From: an uncultured Bacteroidales bacterium
Lineage (GTDB): Bacteria; Bacteroidota; Bacteroidia; Bacteroidales; Paludibacteraceae
Assembly: GCA_946403215.1 (NCBI GenBank)
Contig: CAMIZG010000010.1
Span: 1-47,608 of the forward strand
Direction of reading: 5' to 3'
Length of the DNA stretch: 47,608 nt
How positions within the stretch are numbered: the stretch's first letter is position 1; each line of letters opens with the position of its first letter. Below are positions 33,153 through 40,788 of this stretch, piece by piece. The notes below the pieces were generated by a model. It ran no database searches. It was not told where the DNA came from and saw only the letters and a program-made list of their open reading frames with translations. Position numbers and translations under genes: made by a program.

Positions 33153-33959
33153 ATGAAACAGTTCTTTAAACGAATATTCCTCAACGACAAGTTGATCATG
33201 GCAGTCATACTGCTCAATGCGTGTGTCATCTACCTGCAGACCGATGGCTATGATAACACTGCCTTGACGGTAATTGATGCGGCCTGCACGATAATCTTCC
33301 TCATCGAGATGATTGTAAAGCACGCGGAGTACGGCGTTCGCGGCTATTGGAGCAGCGGATGGAACAGGCTGGACGGCATACTGGTCATCGCAGCCATGCC
33401 TTCACTCATCGAGCTGTGGATTCCGCTTACCAGCATTAACTTGTCGGTACTGCTCATCCTACGAGTGTTGCGCGTGTTGAGGTTCTTCCGAGTGATGCAC
33501 TTCTTCCCGAACTTTGCCAAGATCATGAAGGGTCTCAGAGCGGCCATGCACGACTCCTACGGCGTGTTGCTGGCTTTCCTCGTGACCATCGTGATCATCG
33601 GACTGCTTAACTGCAGCCTGTTCCGCACCGCCGATCCGGCGCATTTCGCCACACCGCTCAGGTCAATCTATTCGGTGTTCCAGATCTGTACGGTCGAGGG
33701 GTGGTATGAGATCCCAAACGCAGTGGCGGAGTACTACAGCAGTTCGCCGGTACTCACGCACCTGATCCGACTATACTTTGTGATTATACTGATCCTCGGT
33801 GGCATCATCGGCATGTCGTTCATCAACTCTATCTTTGTGGATGCAATGGTAGCTGATAACAACGATACAGTAGAGGCCAAGATCGATGAACTGAACGCCA
33901 AGATAGACCGACTGAGCGAACAAATCAATACCCTTACCAACAGAAATATATTGCAATGA
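33153..33959 (+). CDS. Voltage-gated-type cation channel (six helices, single repeat)
   Basis: A 268-residue ion transport protein with the layout of bacterial homotetrameric voltage-gated channels. S4 has Arg at regular spacing (LLILRVLRVLRFFRV). The pore loop and filter read FQICTVEGWYEIPN (Thr180, Glu182), comparable with TLESW of bacterial sodium channels. S6 is followed by a C-terminal coiled coil (VEAKIDELNAKIDRLSEQIN). The filter Glu is kept but Ser-Trp is Gly-Trp, so ion choice (Na or Ca) is open. The stop overlaps the next start by 4 bp (ATGA at 33956). Confidence 0.85.
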   Translation: MKQFFKRIFLNDKLIMAVILLNACVIYLQTDGYDNTALTVIDAACTIIFLIEMIVKHAEYGVRGYWSSGWNRLDGILVIAAMPSLIELWIPLTSINLSVLLILRVLRVLRFFRVMHFFPNFAKIMKGLRAAMHDSYGVLLAFLVTIVIIGLLNCSLFRTADPAHFATPLRSIYSVFQICTVEGWYEIPNAVAEYYSSSPVLTHLIRLYFVIILILGGIIGMSFINSIFVDAMVADNNDTVEAKIDELNAKIDRLSEQINTLTNRNILQ

Positions 33960-35608
33960 GACGAATCCGTAACATACTAATAGCAATCAGCTGCCTGCTT
34001 GCTCTGACAGCCCATACCCAGATTGTACAACCGGTCAAATGGTCGGGCGAACAGATAGGCGACAGCGTCCGCCTCACTGCCACCATCGACGAAGGCTGGC
34101 ATCTGACCATCATCAGCTTTGCCAACCGCGAGTGGAACGACGAATATTCCGGAGCATTCTCGGTGACACTGGCTAAAAGCGAGCTTACGCCCGTAAGGTT
34201 CAATGCATGCGACGACAGGATGTGCACAGCACCCGAGGTGTGGGAGTACCAAGAAGCCTCTCTCCAGCTCTCCCCTGAAGGGAAGAGAGAGGGCTCTGAC
34301 ACCCTTCCCCCAGGGGATGGTGCGTGGGGAGGCTTGCTCATGATCTTCCTTCTGGGATTACTGGGCGGACTACTGGCGATATTCACACCCTGCGTGTGGC
34401 CGATCATACCGATGACTGTCAGTTTCTTCCTCAAGCGCACGGACAAGGGCGCGCAGAACGCTATTCTGTACGGCTTGAGCATCATCGTGCTATATGTGGG
34501 CTTGGGACTGCTGGTAACCATCCTGTTCGGCGCATCGGCACTGAACGACCTAAGCACCAATGCGATAGTGAACATCTTCTTCTTCCTGCTGCTGGTGGTG
34601 TTTGCGTTGTCGTTCTTCGGACTGTTTGAGATCACCTTGCCTGACTCCTGGTCCACGGCCATTGACAGCAAGGCACGCAGTACGGGCGGACTGCTGAGCA
34701 TCCTTCTGATGGCGTTTACACTGGTGATCGTAAGTTTCAGCTGCACCGGTCCGATCATCGGCACGCTACTGGTGGAGGCCGCCGGACACAGCCTGCTTGC
34801 GCCGGCTGTAGGGATGTTGGGCTTTGCTATAGCGTTGGCACTGCCGTTCTCGCTGTTTGCCATGTTCCCGCAGTGGATGAAGCAAGCACCCAAATCCGGC
34901 GACTGGATGACCTCGTTCAAGGTGGTGCTGGCCTTTCTGGAATTAGCGCTGTCGCTTAAGTTCCTCAGTGTAGCTGACCTGGCGTACGGGTGGGGTATAT
35001 TGCCGCGGTGGTTGTTCCTGGTTATATGGATCATCTGCTTTGCCGGCATCGGCATCTATTTGCTGTGGAACATCCGTACGGTCACAACCACACGCAAGAT
35101 TATTCGCGCACTTGTTATCATTCCATCGTTTGCGTTTGCCGCGTATCTGGTGCCCGGCTTATGGGGTGCGCCAGTCAAGGCTGTGAGTGCTTTTGCTCCG
35201 CCGATGGAAATAGAAGGCCGCGAAGTATTCCATGACTACGACGAGGGCATGGCGTACGCCCGCCAGACAGGCAAGCCTGTCATCATCGACTTCACGGGCT
35301 ACGGCTGTGTCAACTGCCGCAAGATGGAGGCATTTGTGCTGGCAGATGACAGCGTCAAGGCGCGCCTGAAGAACTACGTGTTCATTGAGTTGTATGTAGA
35401 CGACAAGCGGCCTTACGAAGCAGAAAGTCAAAAGTCGAAAGTCGAAAGCCTGTCGATTGGTGAGATAAATAGCCGCATACAGCGTGAGCAGTTCGGCTCG
35501 AATGCGCAACCCTTCTATGTGCAACTGGACGCTGAGGGTAAGATGATAGCCGAACCGATGGCCTTCAGCACTGACCCCATTGAGTTCATCAACTGGCTCA
35601 AACAGTAG
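33956..35608 (+). CDS. DsbD-like thiol:disulfide interchange protein carrying repeat insertions
   Basis: A 550-residue fusion of a signal peptide, an N-terminal DsbD-alpha-like domain (residues about 20-98), an eight-helix CcdA-like core and a C-terminal thioredoxin domain. It would carry electrons from cytoplasmic thioredoxin to the periplasm. The membrane cysteines are Cys146 (FTPCVWPI) and Cys263 (SFSCTGP); the thioredoxin motif is Cys451-x-x-Cys454 (GYGCVNCRK). Residues 100-127 are encoded by an 82-bp palindrome-like element, and 490-499 by four 7-bp repeats. Both fall in linkers or loops and keep the frame. Coupled to the channel gene by a 4-bp overlap. Confidence 0.9.
   Translation: MRRIRNILIAISCLLALTAHTQIVQPVKWSGEQIGDSVRLTATIDEGWHLTIISFANREWNDEYSGAFSVTLAKSELTPVRFNACDDRMCTAPEVWEYQEASLQLSPEGKREGSDTLPPGDGAWGGLLMIFLLGLLGGLLAIFTPCVWPIIPMTVSFFLKRTDKGAQNAILYGLSIIVLYVGLGLLVTILFGASALNDLSTNAIVNIFFFLLLVVFALSFFGLFEITLPDSWSTAIDSKARSTGGLLSILLMAFTLVIVSFSCTGPIIGTLLVEAAGHSLLAPAVGMLGFAIALALPFSLFAMFPQWMKQAPKSGDWMTSFKVVLAFLELALSLKFLSVADLAYGWGILPRWLFLVIWIICFAGIGIYLLWNIRTVTTTRKIIRALVIIPSFAFAAYLVPGLWGAPVKAVSAFAPPMEIEGREVFHDYDEGMAYARQTGKPVIIDFTGYGCVNCRKMEAFVLADDSVKARLKNYVFIELYVDDKRPYEAESQKSKVESLSIGEINSRIQREQFGSNAQPFYVQLDAEGKMIAEPMAFSTDPIEFINWLKQ
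34254..34335. repeat. 82-bp imperfect palindrome within the dsbD-like gene
   Basis: The element begins AAGCCTC and ends with the inverse GAGGCTT. Between them are the pyrimidine/purine-rich hairpins CTCTCTCC...GGGAAGAGAGAGGG and CCCTTCCCCCAGGGG. It looks like the CCCCTCC/GGAGGGG-rich repeats scattered between genes in Bacteroidetes, but here it lies inside a reading frame, translated as a Pro/Gly/Glu-rich linker. Confidence 0.7.
35424..35451. repeat. 7-bp repeats inside the dsbD-like gene
   Basis: Four units (AAAGTCA, AAAGTCG, AAAGTCG, AAAGCCT) encode QKSKVES in the thioredoxin domain, after DDKRPYEAE. The unit is the reverse complement of the TTTCGAC unit in the MATE gene and before murA. 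Confidence 0.85.
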
Positions 35609-35677
35609 GCTAATATGTACTATGTGCAACAAAATTAAGCAAAAAATAGCCTTAATTGCAAAAAAAATCACTTTACT

Positions 35678-35709
35678 CTTGCAAATATCAAATATTTTTT
35701 GTATCTTTG
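35678..35709 (+). promoter_or_regulatory. Bacteroidetes-type promoter for the outer-membrane protein
   Basis: CTTG at 35678-35681, a 20-bp spacer, then TATCTTTG at 35702-35709. The start codon follows 51 bp downstream. Confidence 0.72.
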
Positions 35710-35760
35710 CAAGCGAATTATGTCGTTCAAGTAGTTGGGCGGTATAAGATTAGTGTAGAA

Positions 35761-36738
35761 ATGCCAAAGAGATTATTCATAGTACTGCTTACTCTGCTGA
35801 TAGTGAGCATGCCTCGTTCCTTTGCAGGAAGTGCTGATACATTGCATACTACGTATGTAGTTAATTCAGACTATGTTCCCATGCATGTGGCGCAATTTTC
35901 TGTTGGTGGTGGTCTGCATACCTTGCTCCCGCAGTTGTCGGAGGAAGGGCGTAACATGACAGGCTTCGATCCAGGACTTGGTGCAGGATTGCAGGTGCAG
36001 GCTACCTACACGTATTTCTTCCATAAGTACGTAGGTGTAACGGCCGGTGTGGGTTTTGATATGTACACCGGCAATATGCACGGCGGATTTACGGACAGCG
36101 TGTATCTGTATGATAGCCATCCGAATAACCAGATGAACTACTGGCTGTACAGCAAGTACGACAAATTCAAGGAGCGCGAACAGCTGTATATGATCACTAT
36201 TCCTGTGGGCGTAACCGGGCGTATCAACCTGACGGATCCCATTCAGTTGCGTGGTACGCTGGGGTTAGGCATGAATGTCATTGTCGGTTCGCATTTCCAT
36301 GCCGACGGAGAGCTGGAGACAACGGCTTACTATCCGGATTATAACTTACATTTCGACCCTGATCTGCCTCAGCACGGTTTCAGTAACTACTATCTTGGCG
36401 GCTATAACGGCAAGATTGATAATACGTTCCCGGTGAATATGTTCATCTTCGGTGATTTTGGTATGCACTACCAGTTCACCCGCCGCTGGGGACTCTATGC
36501 AGGCATCTACTTCAACTATACCTGCTTCAATGCTATTCGTCCCACAACCACTGATGCCGGCAAGCGTCTGGAGCCGGTACGATTTGATATGCACGGAGGT
36601 GACGGCAAGCAATGGACGTACACAGGTATGATCAACTCCAAGTTGGTTGATGCACTACATCCCTTCTCGTTTGGCGTGAAGGTAGGCGTGACGATGACCT
36701 TCCTCGACCCGATCAAGTGCAACTGCGAGAACTGGTAA
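35761..36738 (+). CDS. Outer-membrane beta-barrel protein of unknown function
   Basis: A 325-residue exported protein with a signal peptide (MPKRLFIVLLTLLIVSMPRSFA) and alternating beta-strands rich in aromatic residues (YTYFFHKYVGVTAGVGFDMY, LYMITIPVGVTGRINL, FGMHYQFTRRWGLYAGIYFN). It ends in a tryptophan, as many barrels end in an aromatic. I chose the ATG at 35761, after the promoter; an upstream in-frame extension would overlap the promoter. No ligand or enzyme motif is visible. A bidirectional terminator follows. Confidence 0.8.
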   Translation: MPKRLFIVLLTLLIVSMPRSFAGSADTLHTTYVVNSDYVPMHVAQFSVGGGLHTLLPQLSEEGRNMTGFDPGLGAGLQVQATYTYFFHKYVGVTAGVGFDMYTGNMHGGFTDSVYLYDSHPNNQMNYWLYSKYDKFKEREQLYMITIPVGVTGRINLTDPIQLRGTLGLGMNVIVGSHFHADGELETTAYYPDYNLHFDPDLPQHGFSNYYLGGYNGKIDNTFPVNMFIFGDFGMHYQFTRRWGLYAGIYFNYTCFNAIRPTTTDAGKRLEPVRFDMHGGDGKQWTYTGMINSKLVDALHPFSFGVKVGVTMTFLDPIKCNCENW

Positions 36739-36763
36739 TACCTAATCAATACAGAGCAAAACA

Positions 36764-36794
36764 AAGGGTGTGTCAAATTGTTTGACACACCCTT
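36764..36794. terminator. Bidirectional terminator hairpin
   Basis: A perfect 14-bp stem (AAGGGTGTGTCAAA with its complement) around a 3-base TTG loop sits between the converging outer-membrane protein and pgi genes. It should end transcription from both sides. Confidence 0.85.
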
Positions 36795-36819
36795 CTTATC
36801 TGCATAAGCAAGACTGCCG

Positions 36820-38157
36820 TTAGGCGAGTCTTGCTTTGATAGCTTTGGATTCGGCTTCGTAACCCGGTTTGTCGAGCAATGCGAACATGTTCTTCTTGTA
36901 TGCCTCAACACCCGGCTGGTTGAACGGATTGACACCCAGCAGGTAACCCGATATACCGCAGGCACGCTCGAAGAAGTACACGAACTGGCCGATATTATAC
37001 TCATCCAGACGCTCAAAGCTGATGCGCACGTTAGGCACACCGCCGTCCACGTGAGCCAGACGAGTACCCAGCTCGGCCATCTTGTTTACCTCATCCACAC
37101 GCTTGCCGGCCAGGAAGTTCAGACCGTCCAAGTTCTCAGTGTCGCTCGGGATACGTACCTCCTGCTCAGGTTTCTCTATGCTGATAACGGTCTCGAAGAT
37201 GTTTCTCTGTCCCTCCTGGATCCACTGCCCCATGGAGTGCAGGTCGGTCGTGAAGTCCACCGAAGCCGTGAACAAACCCTTGTGATCCTTGCCTTCGCTC
37301 TCGCCGTACAGCTGTTTCCACCACTCTGCGAAGTAGTGCAGACGCGGATTGAAGTTCACAAGGATCTCCGTCGATTTGCCGTACTGCAGCAGCGTGTTGC
37401 GGATAGCGGCGTACTGAGCTGCGGGGTTCTGCTCGTAGGGCACATCAGCAGCTGTGGCTTTCTGCATATCCTGCGCACCCTTAACGATAGCGCGGATATC
37501 CCAACCGGCCACAGCGATAGGCAGCAAGCCTACCGGTGTCAGTACAGAGAAGCGACCGCCCACATTGTCAGGAATAACGTAGGTCTTGTATCCCTCCTTC
37601 GTTGCCAGCGAACGCAGCGCGCCGCGAGCCTTGTCCGTCACAGCCACAATGCGCTTGCGAGCCTCGTCCTTGCCTACCTGCTGCTCAAGCATTGTCTTCA
37701 GCAGACGGAAAGCCAGAGCCGTCTCGGTCGTTGTGCCAGACTTCGAGATGTTGATAATACCGAACCGACGACCTTTCAGCAGAGCCATCAGATCAGCCAG
37801 ATAATCCTCACCGATGTTATTGCCGGCATAAACCACGATCGGGTTCTTACGCTCCGGCATATATGCGTCAAACGACGAAGCCAGCGCCTCATTTACAGCG
37901 CGTGCACCCAAGTACGAACCACCGATACCTGCTACTACTACGATTTCGCAACTCTCGCGCAGCTGCTTGGCGGTTGCCTCAATATCAGCCAGTTGTGCCT
38001 CATCGATCTCACCCGGCAGGGTCACCCAACCGATATAGTCGTTGCCGGCTCCCTTGCCATTCTCCAGAAGTTCATTACATGCTGCGGTCTGCGCAGCGAT
38101 TGCGTTCAGGCTGCCTGCCGGTACGAACGAGGCAGCGTGTTGTAAACAAAGTTTCAT
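36820..38157 (-). CDS. pgi: Glucose-6-phosphate isomerase
   Basis: PGI interconverts glucose 6-phosphate and fructose 6-phosphate in glycolysis. The 445-residue protein is the short bacterial form. It shows the phosphate-binding [35 protein letters not shown], and the late [20 protein letters not shown] tail. It is the last gene of a minus-strand run with gpsA (1-bp gap) and lysS upstream. A terminator lies 26 bp past its stop. Confidence 0.96.
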   Translation of the reverse strand: MKLCLQHAASFVPAGSLNAIAAQTAACNELLENGKGAGNDYIGWVTLPGEIDEAQLADIEATAKQLRESCEIVVVAGIGGSYLGARAVNEALASSFDAYMPERKNPIVVYAGNNIGEDYLADLMALLKGRRFGIINISKSGTTTETALAFRLLKTMLEQQVGKDEARKRIVAVTDKARGALRSLATKEGYKTYVIPDNVGGRFSVLTPVGLLPIAVAGWDIRAIVKGAQDMQKATAADVPYEQNPAAQYAAIRNTLLQYGKSTEILVNFNPRLHYFAEWWKQLYGESEGKDHKGLFTASVDFTTDLHSMGQWIQEGQRNIFETVISIEKPEQEVRIPSDTENLDGLNFLAGKRVDEVNKMAELGTRLAHVDGGVPNVRISFERLDEYNIGQFVYFFERACGISGYLLGVNPFNQPGVEAYKKNMFALLDKPGYEAESKAIKARLA

Positions 38158-38158
38158 A

Positions 38159-39154
38159 TTATTGCAAATGTGTTGTTAATTCTTGTATCACCAGTGTGGG
38201 TGACTTATGCTCATACAGTATAGCATACATCGCTTCCACGATAGGAATGTTCACGTGCAGACGCTCGTTCGCGTGGTGGATGCAGTACGTGCCGTAGTAG
38301 CCTTCCGCCACCATCTCCATCTCCAACTGCGCAGCTTTCACCGAATACCCCATACCGATCATCTGTCCGAACTGACGGTTGCGGCTGAACTTCGAGTATG
38401 CCGTCACCAGCACATCGCCCAGGTAACCGCTCGCGTCTATGTCGCGGTGGATGGGACTCAGAGCCATGGCAAAGTGCTCGATCTCCTGCAGTGCATTGCT
38501 GATCAGCACAGCCTGGAAGTTATCACCGTAGCGCAAACTCTGACATATGCCACCGGCTATCGAGTAGATGTTCTTCATTACAGATGTGTACTCCAGCCCG
38601 ATGATGTCTTTTGATGTGCACGTCCGCACGTAGGACGTCTGCAGCAGCGGAGCGATCTCTTCGGCACGCTTCTGATTAGTGCAACCGATTGTCAGGTAAC
38701 TCAATCGCTGCAATGCGATCTCCTCCGCATGACACGGACCCGCAATCACCAACAAGTTCTCTTCAGGCACATTGAAGCGCTCATGCAGATAATCCGTCAC
38801 GATCTGATTCTTCTCCGGAATCATTCCTTTAACGGCCGACACTACGATTTTCGAACGCATCGTCCGCTTGATCTTCTTTAGTGTCGGCTCCAGGAATGGC
38901 GACGGGATAGCCAAGATCAGTATATCCGAGTCGCGAACAACCACGTTGATATCATCCGTGAAATGGATTCGGCTGATGTCGAACGTCGCACTGTTCAGAT
39001 ACGTCGGGTTCTTGCCTGTGCGCTTGAACTCGTCTATCACCTCCGGACGGCGGATGAACCAGTTGATTTCATCCACGTTCGTCATCACGATCTTCGCCAA
39101 CGCCGTTGCCCAACTGCCACCACCTACAATTGCTACTTTCTTGTTCTCAAACAT
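38159..39154 (-). CDS. gpsA: NAD(P)-dependent glycerol-3-phosphate dehydrogenase
   Basis: GpsA reduces dihydroxyacetone phosphate to sn-glycerol 3-phosphate for phospholipid synthesis. The 331-residue protein has the nucleotide-binding [16 protein letters not shown], the VSAVKGM segment with the catalytic-region Lys, [12 protein letters not shown], and [18 protein letters not shown]. In the usual enzyme the PS of AGPSHAEE is Ser; here it is PCHAEE, as in some Bacteroidetes. It lies 8 bp after lysS and 1 bp before pgi. Confidence 0.95.
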   Translation of the reverse strand: MFENKKVAIVGGGSWATALAKIVMTNVDEINWFIRRPEVIDEFKRTGKNPTYLNSATFDISRIHFTDDINVVVRDSDILILAIPSPFLEPTLKKIKRTMRSKIVVSAVKGMIPEKNQIVTDYLHERFNVPEENLLVIAGPCHAEEIALQRLSYLTIGCTNQKRAEEIAPLLQTSYVRTCTSKDIIGLEYTSVMKNIYSIAGGICQSLRYGDNFQAVLISNALQEIEHFAMALSPIHRDIDASGYLGDVLVTAYSKFSRNRQFGQMIGMGYSVKAAQLEMEMVAEGYYGTYCIHHANERLHVNIPIVEAMYAILYEHKSPTLVIQELTTHLQ

Positions 39155-39162
39155 AACTCTAT

Positions 39163-40758
39163 TTATTTCGCCTCCGGCTTCATAGTCGGAAACAGTAACA
39201 CTTCCTGAATCGTAGGCTGCCCCGTCATCAGTATAGCCAACCGGTCGATACCGATACCTATACCTGACGTCGGCGGCATACCATATTCCAGCGCGCGCAC
39301 GAAGTCATGGTCGATTACCATCGCCTCGTCGTCGCCCTTCGCTGCCAGTTTCATCTGCTCCACAAAGCGCTCGTACTGATCAAGCGGGTCATTCAGCTCG
39401 CTATAAGCGTTCGCCAACTCCTTGCCGTTCACCATCAGCTCAAAGCGCTCCGTCAAACCGGGCTTGCTGCGATGCATCTTCGTCAGCGGACTCATCTCAA
39501 CCGGATAATCGGTTATGAACGTCGGCTGAATGAACTGCCCCTCGCAGGTCTCACCGAAGATCTCGTCGATGAGCTTGCCCTTGCCCATGTGCTCCGTATC
39601 CTCCACGCCTAAGCTCTTAGCAAACGCACGCAACTCATCCTCATTCATCGACGCTACATCCTTGCCCGTCTGCTCCTTGATAGCATCCAATATAGGCAAC
39701 CGCCTGTAAGGCGCCTTGAAGTCAACCTCATGATCGCCGATCTGCACCTTCGTCGTGCCGTTCACAGCGATAGCTATCTTCTCCAGCAACTGCTCCGTGA
39801 AGCCCATCATCCAGTTGTAGTCCTTGTACTGCACATACAGCTCCATGCACGTGAATTCGGGGTTGTGGCTGCGGTCCATACCTTCGTTGCGGAAGTTCCG
39901 GCCAATCTCGTACACGCCTTCAAAACCGCCCACGATCAGACGCTTCAGGTACAGCTCAGTCGCAATACGCAGGTACATATCAACATCCAGCGTGTTATGG
40001 TGTGTTATGAACGGACGAGCACTCGCGCCGCCGGCGATAGCCTGCAGTATAGGTGTCTCCACCTCCGTGTATCCCGCCTCGTCAAACACCTGACGCATCG
40101 TCCTTAGGATCGTTGCACGCTTCAGGAAGGTGTCCTTCACACCTTCGTTCACCACCAAATCAACATACCGCTGACGATACCTCTGCTCCGGATCATTGAA
40201 CCCGTCATAAGCCACACCGTCCTTGTACTTAACGATCGGCAGCGGACGGATACTCTTCGCCAGCACGGTCAACTTCTTCGCATGCACACTAATCTCGCCC
40301 ATTTGTGTGCGGAACACAAATCCCTCAATACCTATGAAGTCTCCGATATCCAGCAGCTTCTTGAACACCACGTTATACATCTGGCGGAGAGCCTCCGCAG
40401 GTACCCGGCCGTTCGGATCGTTGGCATCCGCTACGGGGGCTTCAGCATCTTCAGGCAATTGTATATCGTCACGACTAACGTACACCTGTATTCTTCCCTT
40501 CGAGTCCTGCACCTCGATAAACGAAGCCTTGCCCATGATTCGTTTCGACATCAGTCGTCCTGCAATCCGCACCGGCTTGCCGGTGTACCATTCTGCCTCA
40601 GGCTCCGGCGCACCTTCTTCTCTGTCCACAAACGCAGCCTTAATCTCCGTTGAATACCCTGTTACCACATATTCTGCAGCAGGGTAGGGGTCTATCCCCA
40701 TTTCCCGCATCGTCTGCAAACTCTGCCGGCGTACTTGTTCTTGTTCTGATAATTCCAT
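39163..40758 (-). CDS. lysS: Lysyl-tRNA synthetase (class II)
   Basis: LysS charges tRNA-Lys. The 531-residue protein has an N-terminal OB-fold anticodon domain (VRIAGRLMSKRIMGKASFIE) and a class II catalytic domain: motif 2 YEIGRNFRNEGMDRSHNPEF and motif 3 GIGIGIDRLAILM. Its length matches the bacterial family plus a short insert (about residues 110-125, EDAEAPVADANDPNGR) often seen in Bacteroidetes. recQ lies 30 bp upstream on the same strand. Confidence 0.96.
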   Translation of the reverse strand: MELSEQEQVRRQSLQTMREMGIDPYPAAEYVVTGYSTEIKAAFVDREEGAPEPEAEWYTGKPVRIAGRLMSKRIMGKASFIEVQDSKGRIQVYVSRDDIQLPEDAEAPVADANDPNGRVPAEALRQMYNVVFKKLLDIGDFIGIEGFVFRTQMGEISVHAKKLTVLAKSIRPLPIVKYKDGVAYDGFNDPEQRYRQRYVDLVVNEGVKDTFLKRATILRTMRQVFDEAGYTEVETPILQAIAGGASARPFITHHNTLDVDMYLRIATELYLKRLIVGGFEGVYEIGRNFRNEGMDRSHNPEFTCMELYVQYKDYNWMMGFTEQLLEKIAIAVNGTTKVQIGDHEVDFKAPYRRLPILDAIKEQTGKDVASMNEDELRAFAKSLGVEDTEHMGKGKLIDEIFGETCEGQFIQPTFITDYPVEMSPLTKMHRSKPGLTERFELMVNGKELANAYSELNDPLDQYERFVEQMKLAAKGDDEAMVIDHDFVRALEYGMPPTSGIGIGIDRLAILMTGQPTIQEVLLFPTMKPEAK

Positions 40759-40788
40759 TATTCCTTAATATATTAAATTGCAAATTTC

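Noticed and set aside
33934..35055. Minus-strand frame of 373 codons opposite the DsbD-like gene
   Set aside because: Antisense to a convincing membrane protein; Ser/Pro/Arg-rich translation typical of a shadow.
35656..35760. Earlier start for the outer-membrane protein
   Set aside because: The extension covers the promoter -7 element and precedes a clear signal peptide starting at 35761.
37051..38145. Plus-strand frame of 364 codons opposite pgi
   Set aside because: Fully antisense to a complete pgi with all motifs; the translation is Cys/His/Leu-rich with no recognisable domain.
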